64,000 nucleotides of DNA from Streptomyces albus subsp. chlorinus (GCF_013302895.1 NZ_VJOK01000001.1:4950428-5014427), one strand, 5' to 3'; positions 25,293 through 34,413 are shown, counted from the first letter of the stretch. The notes: a model not told the origin generated them from the letters alone. Made by a program: numbers and translations.

Positions 25293-26327
25293 ATGACGAG
25301 TTCTTCCCAGGCTGCCGAGGCCGGGGCCGACACTCCTGGCCCCGACGACGCGGGCCTGAGTTCTACGCGAGTTGCCAAGAACGGCGAACTCGCGGGCCGA
25401 TCCCCCGGCCAGCTCATGTGGATGCGCTTCAAGCGCGACCGCACGGGCGTGATCTCGGCGTGCGTCGTGCTCGCCTTCTTCCTGATCGCTGCCCTGGCCC
25501 CGGTGATCTCCTGGCTGTACGGCAAGGATCCCTACACGCGTTACGGAGAACTGGATCCCCATCTCCTGAACGACAACGCCTACCCGATGAAGCCCAACGG
25601 CGGCATCGACGGCGAGTACTGGTTCGGACTGGAGCCGGGGCTGGGCCGGGATGTGTTTACCCAGCTCATCTACGGGATCCGCACCTCGCTCTCGCTCGCC
25701 GTGATCGTCACCCTGCTGTCGGTGGTGACCGCCATCGTCATCGGCGTCGCGGGCGGCTACTTCGGCGGCAAGGTGGACTACTTCCTGGGCCGGCTCACCG
25801 ACCTGATGATGTCCTTCCCCAACCAGCTCTTCTTCGTGGCCTTCACCCCGGTCGTCGCGGCCCTGCTGGTCGACCCGCGGGACGAGATGCCCACCTGGCT
25901 GCGCTCCTGCGTGCTCATCTACGTGATGTGGCTGCTGGGCTGGATGACGCTGGCCCGCCTGCTGCGCGGCCAGACCCTGTCGCTGCGGGAGCGGGAGTTC
26001 GTCGAGGCCGCCAAGGTCGCCGGGACACCGCCGTTCCGCATCGTCCGCAAGGAGCTGCTGCCGAACCTGGTCACGCCCATCCTGGTGCAGGCCACCTACA
26101 TGCTGCCGAACAACGTCACCGCCATCGCGGGGCTCTCCTTCCTCGGCGTCGGCCTGCCCGAGCCCACGCCCGACTGGGGAAAGATGTTCGCCAAGGGCGC
26201 CGAGGTGTACCAGAGCGACATCACCTACATGTTCTTCCCGGGCGGCGCGATGGTGATCTTCATCCTCGCGTTCAACCTGCTCGGAGACTCGGTCAGGGAC
26301 GCGTTCGACCCGAAGTCGGGCCGATGA
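25293..26327 (+). CDS. bldKA: Oligopeptide ABC importer permease (DppC/OppC type), cluster 3, candidate BldKA
   Basis: 344 residues. A 45-residue hydrophilic N terminus, then the OppC-type permease with a large external loop after the first segment (about residues 75-110) and contact loop LREREFVEAAKVAGTPPFRIV. It is the first gene of a permease, binding protein, permease, ATPase, ATPase operon, the order of S. coelicolor bldKA-E, an importer needed for aerial mycelium formation. The bldK assignment rests on order, on the length of the binding protein and on the position near typA and mshB, so the symbol is tentative while the transporter role is firm. Confidence 0.85.
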   Translation: MTSSSQAAEAGADTPGPDDAGLSSTRVAKNGELAGRSPGQLMWMRFKRDRTGVISACVVLAFFLIAALAPVISWLYGKDPYTRYGELDPHLLNDNAYPMKPNGGIDGEYWFGLEPGLGRDVFTQLIYGIRTSLSLAVIVTLLSVVTAIVIGVAGGYFGGKVDYFLGRLTDLMMSFPNQLFFVAFTPVVAALLVDPRDEMPTWLRSCVLIYVMWLLGWMTLARLLRGQTLSLREREFVEAAKVAGTPPFRIVRKELLPNLVTPILVQATYMLPNNVTAIAGLSFLGVGLPEPTPDWGKMFAKGAEVYQSDITYMFFPGGAMVIFILAFNLLGDSVRDAFDPKSGR

Positions 26328-26422
26328 GGGCCAGGCGCGACCGAGTGGTGGGGGGTGCTGCCACCCCGTACGGCATCAGTCAGGCAGCGACGGACAACCG
26401 ACAGGCAGGTGCAGACACCACC

Positions 26423-28216
26423 ATGAGCAGAGTGAGCATACGCACGGCGCGTGCGTCCCTGGCGGCGGTCGCCGCCGGCGCGCTGTTCCTCACCGGTTGC
26501 AGCAGCGGCGGGGGCGGCGAGGACGGCGAGAAGACCAAGGCCAAGAAGCAGGGCCAGGACGTCTCCTACACGTTCGCCGACGAGGCCGCCTCCAAGGGCC
26601 CGGCTCCGGCGGTCAAGGGCAGCAGCAAGGGCGGCACCATCAAGGTGCTCCAGCGCGACAGCTTCGCGCACCTGGACCCGGCCCAGATCTACGTCAGCGA
26701 CGAGCAGGCCCTCGCCCGGCTGATCCACCGCGGGCTGACGACCTACAAGCGCACCAGCCCTGACAAGTACGAGGTCGTCGGGGACCTGGCCACCGACAGC
26801 GGCAAGAAGTCGGACGGCGGCAGGACCTGGACGTACAAGCTCAAGGACGGCATCAAGTTCGAGGACGGCTCGGCCATCACCTCGAAGGACATCCGTCACA
26901 CGATCGAGCGTCAGTTCGCGCCGTTCATCACCGAGGGTCCGACCTTCGTCCAGCAGTGGCTGGCCAACACGGGCGGCTCCGAGTACCGCAAGATGCTCAA
27001 GGACGGCCCCTACAAGGGCAAGCACCTGCCGGACAGCGTCCTGGAGACGCCGGACGACAAGACGATCACCTTCCACTTCAAGGAGCCGCAGGCCGAGCTG
27101 CCCTACGCGCTGGCCATGGCGGGGTACGCGGTGGTGTCCGAGAAGAAGGACACCAAGGAGAAGTACGACAAGAAGCCGCTGGCCACCGGCCCGTACAAGA
27201 TCGAGTCCTTCAAGTCGGGCAAGAGCATGAAGCTGGTCCGCAACCCCGAGTGGGACCCGAAGACGGACCCCTCGCGGAACCAGTTCCCGGACGCCTTCGA
27301 CATCCAGTTCGGTGTCTCCTTCGAGGACTCCACTAAGCGGCTGATGTCCGACGCGGGCGAGAACCAGACCGCGACCAGCTTCACCAACAGCGTCGACGCC
27401 TCCAGCATGCAGAAGGTGCGCAGCGACCCGGGCATCAAGAAGCGGTCCGTCTCCGGTTACCAGTCGTACGTCAGCTACATGAACATCAACTGGGACCACA
27501 TCAAGGACAAGAAGGTCCGCCAGGCCATCGCCTACGCGCTGCCCAACCAGTCCATCGTCTCCGCGTTCGGCGGCGCCGGCGGCGGTGAGATGGCCGGCAA
27601 CTACGTGAGCCCCACGCTGGTGGGCCACAAGCCGACCGACCCCTTCGACAAGCTGAAGAAGCCGCAGGGCGACATCAAGAAGGCGGCCAAGCTCCTCAAG
27701 GAGTCCGGCAAGAAGGGCATGAAGCTCACCTTCGCCTACCAGAACGCCCCGGAGTGGGAGCAGTTCGCCGTCGCCGCGACCCAGAACCTGGAGAAGGCCG
27801 GGTTCGACGTCCAGAAGAAGGACATCATCGCGGACACGTACTACGACCAGATCGGCAAGATCAAGAACAACTACGACATCTACCACAACTCGTGGGGTGC
27901 CGACTGGCCGAGCGCTTCGACCGTGGTCCCGAACCTGTTCGACGGACGCCAGGTCCAGGACGGTGCGGCGAACTACTCGCACCACAAGAACCCGAAGTTC
28001 GAGAAGGAGATGGACCGGATCAAGAAGATCTCCGACCCGAACAAGGCCGCCGCGGAGTGGCAGAAGCTCGCGGACAAGATCCTCGTCGAGGACGTGCCCG
28101 CCGTGCCCATGCACTACTACAAGACGATCCAGCTGTCCGGATCGAAGATCGGCGGCGGCTACTTCGACGAGCAGCTGCACGACATCAACCCGACGTCGCT
28201 GTACGTGAAGAAGTAA
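26423..28216 (+). CDS. bldKB: Oligopeptide-binding lipoprotein, cluster 3, candidate BldKB
   Basis: 597 residues, close to the 600 or so of S. coelicolor BldKB. Signal peptide with lipobox LTGC, then a Lys-rich linker and SBP family 5 domain (HLDPAQIYVSDEQALARLIHRG). It is clearly not a close paralogue of the cluster 1 and 2 receptors: it lacks their HPEKG segment and is rich in Lys. BldKB binds an extracellular peptide signal and has been linked to siderophore-related uptake; whether this protein does so is inference. ATG at 26423. A strong hairpin follows the stop. Confidence 0.87.
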   Translation: MSRVSIRTARASLAAVAAGALFLTGCSSGGGGEDGEKTKAKKQGQDVSYTFADEAASKGPAPAVKGSSKGGTIKVLQRDSFAHLDPAQIYVSDEQALARLIHRGLTTYKRTSPDKYEVVGDLATDSGKKSDGGRTWTYKLKDGIKFEDGSAITSKDIRHTIERQFAPFITEGPTFVQQWLANTGGSEYRKMLKDGPYKGKHLPDSVLETPDDKTITFHFKEPQAELPYALAMAGYAVVSEKKDTKEKYDKKPLATGPYKIESFKSGKSMKLVRNPEWDPKTDPSRNQFPDAFDIQFGVSFEDSTKRLMSDAGENQTATSFTNSVDASSMQKVRSDPGIKKRSVSGYQSYVSYMNINWDHIKDKKVRQAIAYALPNQSIVSAFGGAGGGEMAGNYVSPTLVGHKPTDPFDKLKKPQGDIKKAAKLLKESGKKGMKLTFAYQNAPEWEQFAVAATQNLEKAGFDVQKKDIIADTYYDQIGKIKNNYDIYHNSWGADWPSASTVVPNLFDGRQVQDGAANYSHHKNPKFEKEMDRIKKISDPNKAAAEWQKLADKILVEDVPAVPMHYYKTIQLSGSKIGGGYFDEQLHDINPTSLYVKK

Positions 28217-28231
28217 CACCCGGCGCCGTCC

Positions 28232-28263
28232 CGGCCGCCCGGCCCGCTGGGGCCGGGCGGCCG
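28232..28263 (+). terminator. Intra-operon hairpin between binding protein and permease genes
   Basis: A perfect 14-bp stem (28232-28245 with 28250-28263) and a GCTG loop, 16 bases after the binding-protein stop and 70 bases before the permease start. It is probably a partial terminator or 3' stabiliser that lets the lipoprotein be made in excess over the membrane subunits. Confidence 0.75.
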
Positions 28264-28333
28264 AGGCCCGCCACCTCCTCGTCCTGCCCCGGTACGTCTC
28301 GATTCCGCTGTCGCACGAGAGCTGCGTTCCGTC

Positions 28334-29311
28334 ATGCTGCGATTTCTTCTCCGCCGGTCGCTCGGCGCCGTGGTGATCCTGCTGATCATCAGCGCCGTCA
28401 CCTTCTTCCTCTTCTACGCCGTCCCCCGGGACCCGGCGATGCTGGCCTGCGGCAAGAACTGCACGCCGGACGCGCTCGCGGTCATCCGCAAGAACATGGG
28501 GATCGACGAACCGATCCCGGTCCAGTACTGGCACTTCATGGTCGGTATCGTCGCCGGGCGCCAGTTCCCGATGGGCAACTGCCCGGCACCCTGCTTCGGC
28601 TACTCCTTCGCCAACCAGGACCCCGTCTGGGAGACCATCCTGGACCGGTTCCCCACCACCGTCTCGCTGACCGCCGGCGGCGCCGTCGTCTTCCTCACGA
28701 TCGGTCTGGGCGCCGGCATGATCGCCGCCTGGAAGAAGGGCACCTTCGCCGACAAGTTCTTCAGCTCGATGTCGCTGGTGCTCTCCTCGATGCAGATCTA
28801 CTTCATCGGTCCCCTGGTCCTCGCGCTGGTCGTCTACAACCTCAACCTCCTCGACCAGCCCAAGTACGTGCCGCTGACCGAGGATCCGGCGGGCTGGTTC
28901 ATGGGCCTGCTGATCCCCTGGTTCGTCGTCCAGATCATCTTCACGGCGAACTACACCCGACTGTCCCGCTCCTCGATGATCGAGCAGCTCCAGGAGGACC
29001 ACGTCAAAGCGGCGCGGGCCAAGGGCATGTCGGGCAAGTACGTCTTCTTCCGCTACGCCTGGCGCGGTTCGCTCATCCCCATCGTCACCATCTTCGGCGT
29101 CGACCTCGGCTCGCTCTTCGGCGGCGCGATGATCACGGAGTGGACGTTCTCGCTGCCGGGCCTGGGCACCCTCGCGGTGAACTCGGTGCGCAACACCGAC
29201 CTGCCCATGGTCATGGGCGTGATGCTCTTCGCGGCCACCTTCATCATCCTGTTCAACATCATCGTGGACGCCGCCTACGCGTTCATCGACCCGCGCGTGC
29301 GGCTGTCCTAG
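28334..29311 (+). CDS. bldKC: Oligopeptide ABC importer permease (DppB/OppB type), cluster 3, candidate BldKC
   Basis: 325 residues. It begins MLRFLLRRSLGAVVILLII and has six membrane segments. The external loop after segment 1 holds four Cys (LACGKNCT and NCPAPCFG), which could form disulphides and is not seen in the cluster 1 and 2 permeases. Contact loop QEDHVKAARAKGMSGKYVFF. ATG at 28334. The gene is separated from the binding protein gene by a hairpin-bearing spacer of 117 bases. Confidence 0.86.
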   Translation: MLRFLLRRSLGAVVILLIISAVTFFLFYAVPRDPAMLACGKNCTPDALAVIRKNMGIDEPIPVQYWHFMVGIVAGRQFPMGNCPAPCFGYSFANQDPVWETILDRFPTTVSLTAGGAVVFLTIGLGAGMIAAWKKGTFADKFFSSMSLVLSSMQIYFIGPLVLALVVYNLNLLDQPKYVPLTEDPAGWFMGLLIPWFVVQIIFTANYTRLSRSSMIEQLQEDHVKAARAKGMSGKYVFFRYAWRGSLIPIVTIFGVDLGSLFGGAMITEWTFSLPGLGTLAVNSVRNTDLPMVMGVMLFAATFIILFNIIVDAAYAFIDPRVRLS

Positions 29312-29324
29312 GAGAACCTCCGCC

Positions 29325-30395
29325 ATGAACTCCCTGACCAAGGAAGCGGACGTACCGGCCCCGCGCGACGCGGCCGACGAGGGCGCCTTCCTCTCGGTGC
29401 GCGACCTGTACGTGCACTTCGACACCGAGGACGGCACCGTCAAGGCCGTGGACGGGCTCTCCTTCGACGTGGAACGCGGCCGTACCCTCGGCATCGTCGG
29501 CGAGTCCGGCTCCGGCAAGTCGGTCACCAACCTGTCCATCCTCGGCCTGCACAACCCGCGGACCACCGCCGTGTCGGGGAAGATCCTGCTGGACGGCCAG
29601 GAGCTGACCGGCGCCCGCGAGAAGACGCTGGAATCGCTGCGCGGCAACAAGATGGCGATGATCTTCCAGGACGCGCTGACCGCCCTGTCGCCGTACTACA
29701 CGATCGGCCGGCAGATCGCGGAGCCGTACCGCAAGCACATGGGCGTCTCCAAGCGGGAGGCGCACCTGCGGGCCATCGAGATGCTGGACAAGGTCGGCAT
29801 CCCCAACGCCAAGACGCGGGTCAACGACTACCCGCACCAGTTCTCCGGCGGTATGCGGCAGCGCGCGATGATCGCCATGGCGCTGGTGTGCAATCCGGAC
29901 CTGCTGATCGCGGACGAGCCCACCACCGCGCTCGATGTGACCGTCCAGGCGCAGATCCTCGACCTGCTCAAGGACCTCCAGCAGGAGTTCGGCTCCGCGA
30001 TCATCTTCATCACCCACGACCTCGGCGTCATCGCGAACGTGGCCGACGACATCCTGGTGATGTACGGGGGACGCGCCGTCGAGCGCGGCTCGGTCAGCGA
30101 GGTGCTGCGCGCCCCCCAGCACCCCTACACCTGGGGCCTGCTCACCTCGATGCCGCGGCTGACCGGCGACGTCAACGAGGAGCTGACGCCGATCCACGGC
30201 TCCCCGCCCAGCCTGCTCGCGCCGCCCCCGGGCTGCCCCTTCCACCCGCGCTGCGACTACAAGGACGCGGTCGAGGGCCGGTCCTGCGCCGGCGACCGGC
30301 CGCTGCTGCCGGACGGGCGCGGCGCCGCCTGCCATCTGACGGCGGAGCAGAAGCGCACGTTCTTCATCGAGCAGATCAAGCCCAGGCTGAGCTAG
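29325..30395 (+). CDS. bldKD: Oligopeptide ABC importer ATPase (DppD/OppD type), cluster 3, candidate BldKD
   Basis: 356 residues. Walker A GESGSGKS, signature FSGGMRQR, Walker B LLIADEPTTALD and the C-terminal Cys motif (CPFHPRCDYKDAVEGRSC). ATG at 29325 preceded by AGGAGAA. The DNA does not share the nearly identical tract found in clusters 1 and 2, and its codon use is typical throughout, so cluster 3 has evolved separately. Confidence 0.88.
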   Translation: MNSLTKEADVPAPRDAADEGAFLSVRDLYVHFDTEDGTVKAVDGLSFDVERGRTLGIVGESGSGKSVTNLSILGLHNPRTTAVSGKILLDGQELTGAREKTLESLRGNKMAMIFQDALTALSPYYTIGRQIAEPYRKHMGVSKREAHLRAIEMLDKVGIPNAKTRVNDYPHQFSGGMRQRAMIAMALVCNPDLLIADEPTTALDVTVQAQILDLLKDLQQEFGSAIIFITHDLGVIANVADDILVMYGGRAVERGSVSEVLRAPQHPYTWGLLTSMPRLTGDVNEELTPIHGSPPSLLAPPPGCPFHPRCDYKDAVEGRSCAGDRPLLPDGRGAACHLTAEQKRTFFIEQIKPRLS

Positions 30396-30420
30396 GACAG
30401 GCAGAGGGAGAACCAGACCA

Positions 30421-31581
30421 ATGAGTGAAGACCTCACCCTGACCCAGCACGGCGAGGGCTCGTCCGAGGGCGCCCGGCCCGCCCGCAGGGGGGAGCCGCT
30501 GCTGAGGGCCGAGAAGCTGGCCAAACACTTCCCGATCATGGGGGGTTTCCCCTTCAAGCGGAAGGTGGGCGAGGTCCAGGCCGTCTCCGGGATCGACCTG
30601 GAGGTGCACGCGGGCGAGAGCTTCGGCCTCGTCGGTGAGTCCGGCTGCGGCAAGTCCACCACGGGGCGGCTGCTGACCCGGCTCCTGGAGCCCACCGGCG
30701 GCACCATCAGCTACGCGGGGCAGGACATCACGCACGCCACGCGCAAGCAGATGGCGCCGATCCGCTCCGAGATCCAGATGATCTTCCAGGACCCGTACTC
30801 GTCGCTCAACCCGCGGCAGACGGTCGGCGCCATCATCGGCGGCCCCATGGAGGTCAACGGCATCAATCCGCCGGGCGGGCGCGAGAAGCGCATCCGCGAG
30901 CTGCTGGAGACCGTCGGCCTCAACCCCGAGCACTACAACCGCTTCCCGCACGAGTTCTCCGGCGGCCAGCGCCAGCGCATCGGCGTCGCCCGGGCGCTCG
31001 CGCTGGAGCCCAAGCTGATCGTGGCCGACGAGCCCGTCTCGGCGCTGGATGTCTCCATCCAGGCGCAGGTCGTCAACCTGCTCCAGAAGGTCCAGCGCGA
31101 GATGGGCATCGCCTTCGTCTTCATCGCCCACGACCTGGCGATCGTGCGCCACTTCTCCGAGCGGGTGGCCGTGATGTACCTCGGCAAGATCGTCGAGGTG
31201 GGGGAGCGGGAGGCCATCTACAGCCGCCCCCGCCACCCCTACACGCACGCGCTGCTGTCCGCCGTGCCGGAGGCCGTGCTGGCCGGGGAGGAGCAGTCGG
31301 GCGGCGAGGGCAAGGAGCGCATCCGCCTGGCGGGCGACGTGCCCTCGCCGATCAACCCGCCCTCGGGCTGCCGCTTCCGCACCCGGTGCTGGAAGGCCCA
31401 GGACAAGTGCGCCACCGAGGAGCCCCCGCTCGTGCGGATTCCGGGCAACGAGGAGGGCCACCTGACGGCCTGCCACTTCCCGGAGGAGCCGACCATCGCG
31501 GCCCGCGAGGAGGACATCGTGCTGGACAAGGCCCTCAAGGCGATGGAGGACGCCCCCGCGGACACGGCGAAGAAGAGCTGA
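30421..31581 (+). CDS. bldKE: Oligopeptide ABC importer ATPase (DppF/OppF type), cluster 3, candidate BldKE
   Basis: 386 residues. Walker A GESGCGKS, signature FSGGQRQR, Walker B LIVADEPVSALD, terminal Cys motif CRFRTRCWKAQDKC and an extra hydrophilic tail of about 40 residues. It ends at the edge of a small tandem repeat and a strong terminator, closing the cluster 3 operon. Confidence 0.88.
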   Translation: MSEDLTLTQHGEGSSEGARPARRGEPLLRAEKLAKHFPIMGGFPFKRKVGEVQAVSGIDLEVHAGESFGLVGESGCGKSTTGRLLTRLLEPTGGTISYAGQDITHATRKQMAPIRSEIQMIFQDPYSSLNPRQTVGAIIGGPMEVNGINPPGGREKRIRELLETVGLNPEHYNRFPHEFSGGQRQRIGVARALALEPKLIVADEPVSALDVSIQAQVVNLLQKVQREMGIAFVFIAHDLAIVRHFSERVAVMYLGKIVEVGEREAIYSRPRHPYTHALLSAVPEAVLAGEEQSGGEGKERIRLAGDVPSPINPPSGCRFRTRCWKAQDKCATEEPPLVRIPGNEEGHLTACHFPEEPTIAAREEDIVLDKALKAMEDAPADTAKKS

Positions 31582-31609
31582 GGCCGGGGAGAAGAGCTGA
31601 GGCCGGGGA
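31572..31609 (+). repeat. 19-bp tandem repeat over the stop codon of cluster 3
   Basis: Two perfect copies of a 19-bp unit (31572-31590 and 31591-31609) plus a degenerate third start. The first copy contains the stop codon, so the unit was duplicated just past the coding end, probably by slippage. Confidence 0.85.
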
Positions 31610-31621
31610 GAAGAGGTGAGG

Positions 31622-31646
31622 CGGCGGCGGGCCCGGCCCGCCGCCG
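31622..31646. terminator. Terminator between cluster 3 and the convergent peptidase gene
   Basis: An 11-bp perfect stem (31622-31632 with 31636-31646) and a 3-base loop between two convergent stop codons. Likely bidirectional. Confidence 0.75.
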
Positions 31647-31651
31647 TGGGC

Positions 31652-33814
31652 TCAGCCCGCCACCCCCAGCGCCCGCTTGAGGAAGCCGACCTGCAGCAGC
31701 AGGAGGTTCTCCGCGACCGTGGCGTCGCTCGCCATGTGGGTGATCCCGCTCAGCGGCAGCACCTCGTGCTGCCGCCCGGCGGCCAGCAGCGCGGAGGACA
31801 GCCGCAGCGAGTGGGCGACCACGACGTTGTCGTCCGCGAGCCCGTGGATGATCATCAGCGGCCGGTGGGGGCTGTCCTCGGCCACTCCGGACAGTCCCTC
31901 GTCGGTGATCAGTGAGGACTCCGCGTACACCTCGGGGTCGTCCTGCGGGGTGCCGCAGTAGCGCTCGGTGTAGTGGGTGTCGTAGAGCCGCCAGTCCGTG
32001 ACCGGGGCGCCGGCGATCGCCGCGTGGAAGACGTCGGGCCGCCGCAGTGCGGCCAGCGCCGCGAGGTAGCCGCCGTACGACCAGCCGCGGATGCCGACCC
32101 GGGTCAGGTCGAGCGGGAACTCGCCGGCCAGCGTGTGCAGGGCCTCGATCTGGTCCTCCAGCGTGACGGTGGCGAGCCGGCGCGCGACGGCCTTCTCCCA
32201 CCCGGGGCTGTAGCCGGGTGTGCCGCGGCCGTCGGCGGTGACCACCGCGAAGCCGTGGTCGGCGAACCACTGCGAGGTCAGGTGTGCGTTGTGCGCGGCG
32301 ACGACGCGCTGCCCGTGCGGTCCGCCGTAGGGGTCCATCAGCACCGGCAGGGGTCCGTCCGACTCCCGGTAGCCGGTGGGCAGGACGACGGCGGCGGGGA
32401 TACGCCGTTCGCCGGTGTGCAGCAGGCGCGGCGCGGTGGCCAGCACGGGCTTCTCGGCGAACGACTCGATGACGCCGAGCGGCGCCAGGTCCTTCTCCCG
32501 CAGCACCACGACGCGTGCCCCGGGGCGCGCCGGGGTCGCGGTGGACAGCACCAGCGTGCCGCCGCCCCGCACCGCGGAGGCCAGGTGCGGGGCGTCCTCG
32601 TCCGCGACGCGCGCCGCCTCGCCGCCGGCCAGCGGCACCCGGTACACCCCGATGTCGCCGGGCCTGGTACGGAGGGCGGGGTCGCCGCCGTCGCCCTCGG
32701 ACGCGGTGACGAGGACGTCCTCGGCACCGATGTCGAGGACGGCCCGCACGTGCAGCCGTCCGGTCGTGAGCCGCCGTGCGCCCGCCATGAGCACGCGTGC
32801 GCCCGCGGTCCCCTGGCCCTCGTCGGTGATGCGGACCAGGCTTCCGTCCGGGGCCCAGGCCGGGACCCCGCCGAAGAGTTCCAGCCAGATTCGATCATTC
32901 TCGGTGAGTGTGACGGAAGTCGCACCCGTGGTGGTGTCCACGCTCAGATAGGCCGCCTCGCGCTGGTCCCTGCTCTGCACCAGCAGCAGCGGCGGCCCGG
33001 CCGGGGACCAGTGCACGCGGGCGAGGTAGGGGTGGCGCTCGCGGTCCCACACCACCTCGGTCCGCGTGCCGTCGAGCCCGATCAGATGCAGCGTGACCTC
33101 GGCGTTCCCGGTGCCGGCCGCCGGGTAGGCGACCCGGGCCGGCTCCTGGTGCGGATGGGCGGGGTCGGCCAGGGACCAGCGGCGTACGGGGGCGTCGTCG
33201 ACCCGTGCCACCAGCAGCCGGGTGGAGTCCGGTGCCCACCAGTGGCCGCGGGTCCGGGACATCTCCTCGGCGGCGATGAACTCCGCGAGCCCCCAGGTGA
33301 CGGTGTCGCTCCCGGGCTCAGCGAGCGCACGGTCGTCCTTCCCGGAGGCGGCGGTCACCCGCAGGGCGCCCCCCGCCACATAGGCGATGTGCCGGCCGTC
33401 GGGGGAGGGGCGCGGGTCCACCACGGGAGCCGGTGCGGGCAGCTCGCGCGCCTGCCCGGTGAGGAGGTCGGCCACGAAGAGGCGCCCCGACAGGGAGAAC
33501 GCGGCCATCGTCACGGAGGTGTCGGTGGCATATCCGACGATTCCGGCCGTGCCCTCGCGGCTCCGCTCCCGCCGGGCGCGCTCCTCGGCGGACAGCTCCT
33601 CCTCCGCCCCGCCCAGCAGCGCCCCGGGGTCGGCCGCGAGGCGCTCGGCACCGCCGGCCACGTCCCGCACCCAGAGCCGGTGCGCGCGGTCGGAGCCGTC
33701 ACGGGAGCGAAGGAAGACCACGCGTGAGCCGTCCGGGGAGACGGTGAAGGACCGCGGGGCACCAAGTGTGAATCTGTGGGTACGGGCGTGCTGCTGCGGG
33801 AAAGTCGTAGCCAT
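31652..33814 (-). CDS. S9 family prolyl oligopeptidase / dipeptidyl-peptidase IV-like serine peptidase
   Basis: 720 residues. An N-terminal beta-propeller (DPP-IV N-like, about 1-460) is followed by an alpha/beta-hydrolase domain. The nucleophile is in GWSYGG (about Ser579), the acid in LADDN and the base in ITHMAS. DWRLYDTHYTERY is typical of the DPP-IV branch. There is no signal peptide, so it is probably cytoplasmic and trims peptides, which fits its position beside three peptide importers. The start at 33814 is supported by a TACGGT -10 box seven bases upstream, implying a leaderless transcript. The open frame extends upstream to 34453 but without conserved sequence. Confidence 0.92.
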   Translation of the reverse strand: MATTFPQQHARTHRFTLGAPRSFTVSPDGSRVVFLRSRDGSDRAHRLWVRDVAGGAERLAADPGALLGGAEEELSAEERARRERSREGTAGIVGYATDTSVTMAAFSLSGRLFVADLLTGQARELPAPAPVVDPRPSPDGRHIAYVAGGALRVTAASGKDDRALAEPGSDTVTWGLAEFIAAEEMSRTRGHWWAPDSTRLLVARVDDAPVRRWSLADPAHPHQEPARVAYPAAGTGNAEVTLHLIGLDGTRTEVVWDRERHPYLARVHWSPAGPPLLLVQSRDQREAAYLSVDTTTGATSVTLTENDRIWLELFGGVPAWAPDGSLVRITDEGQGTAGARVLMAGARRLTTGRLHVRAVLDIGAEDVLVTASEGDGGDPALRTRPGDIGVYRVPLAGGEAARVADEDAPHLASAVRGGGTLVLSTATPARPGARVVVLREKDLAPLGVIESFAEKPVLATAPRLLHTGERRIPAAVVLPTGYRESDGPLPVLMDPYGGPHGQRVVAAHNAHLTSQWFADHGFAVVTADGRGTPGYSPGWEKAVARRLATVTLEDQIEALHTLAGEFPLDLTRVGIRGWSYGGYLAALAALRRPDVFHAAIAGAPVTDWRLYDTHYTERYCGTPQDDPEVYAESSLITDEGLSGVAEDSPHRPLMIIHGLADDNVVVAHSLRLSSALLAAGRQHEVLPLSGITHMASDATVAENLLLLQVGFLKRALGVAG

Positions 33815-33821
33815 GCGGCCG

Positions 33822-33827
33822 ACCGTA
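33822..33827 (-). promoter_or_regulatory. Candidate leaderless -10 box for the S9 peptidase gene
   Basis: On the minus strand TACGGT (TANNNT form) ends seven bases before the ATG at 33814 and there is no ribosome-binding purine run. Confidence 0.5.
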
Positions 33828-34090
33828 CTGTGCTCCAGCCGGGCTGTGATCCACTCCGGATGCTCTCCGGGACACCGCTCCGGCCGCTCGTGTGTGGCTG
33901 GAACTGAATATGCGCCCCTCGTCTGCACCTGTGCACCGAGCCGTGCGGTCACCCGGATAATTATGATCCGTTGCGCATGGTGAGTGCTGGGTATGAAGCC
34001 GGTGGCTCCTCCATGCCGGAGGCGCGCTGCCGTGTCCGTGTGACCCGTACCGATCCCGTACCGACCGTGCGTACTTGGAGGTGAACCGCC

Positions 34091-34285
34091 GTGGCACTCT
34101 CGATTTCGGCGGTGGTGCTGCTGGCGATCATCGTCATCCTGCTCGTCAGGAAATCCGGGCTCAAGGCCGGACACGCGGTGATCTGCGTGCTGTTGGGTTT
34201 CTATCTCGCCAGTTCGTCGGTCGCCCCCACGATCAACGATCTGACCTCCAATGTCGCCGGGATGATCGGGCAGCTCAAATTCTGA
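34091..34285 (+). CDS. Small membrane protein
   Basis: 64 residues with two hydrophobic segments joined by a basic turn (LLVRKSGLKAGHAV). The GTG at 34091 has GGAGG about 10 bases upstream. A small protein at this place, ahead of mshB, seems conserved in Streptomyces, but its function is unknown to me. It may be a membrane or stress peptide. Confidence 0.75.
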   Translation: MALSISAVVLLAIIVILLVRKSGLKAGHAVICVLLGFYLASSSVAPTINDLTSNVAGMIGQLKF

Positions 34286-34382
34286 GCCGCGCGCCCCGCC
34301 TTCCCTGTGGCCCCGCTCGCCATGCCCCGTCTGTCTCATATCCCCCACATCCCGCGTACCCCGGGAACCCCTCGCTGCGGAG

Positions 34383-34394
34383 TGCGGTACCGCA
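34383..34394. promoter_or_regulatory. 12-bp perfect palindrome before mshB
   Basis: A perfect palindrome centred on GTAC, ending 8 bases before the candidate -10 box of mshB. The position suits an operator. Confidence 0.4.
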
Positions 34395-34401
34395 GGCGTC
34401 G

Positions 34402-34407
34402 TAGGCT
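34402..34407 (+). promoter_or_regulatory. Candidate leaderless -10 box for mshB
   Basis: TAGGCT ends six bases before the ATG at 34414, and no Shine-Dalgarno sequence is present. This layout gives transcripts starting at or next to the start codon. Confidence 0.55.
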
Positions 34408-34413
34408 CGGGGT

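Noticed and set aside
26225..29650. Minus-strand open frame of 1141 codons opposite the bldK-like operon
   Set aside because: It covers three well-supported plus-strand genes and has no family sequence. Long antisense frames are expected in DNA with such high GC at third positions.
31572..31620. Short tandem repeat as a CRISPR remnant
   Set aside because: Direct tandem units without spacers. Simple duplication over a stop codon.
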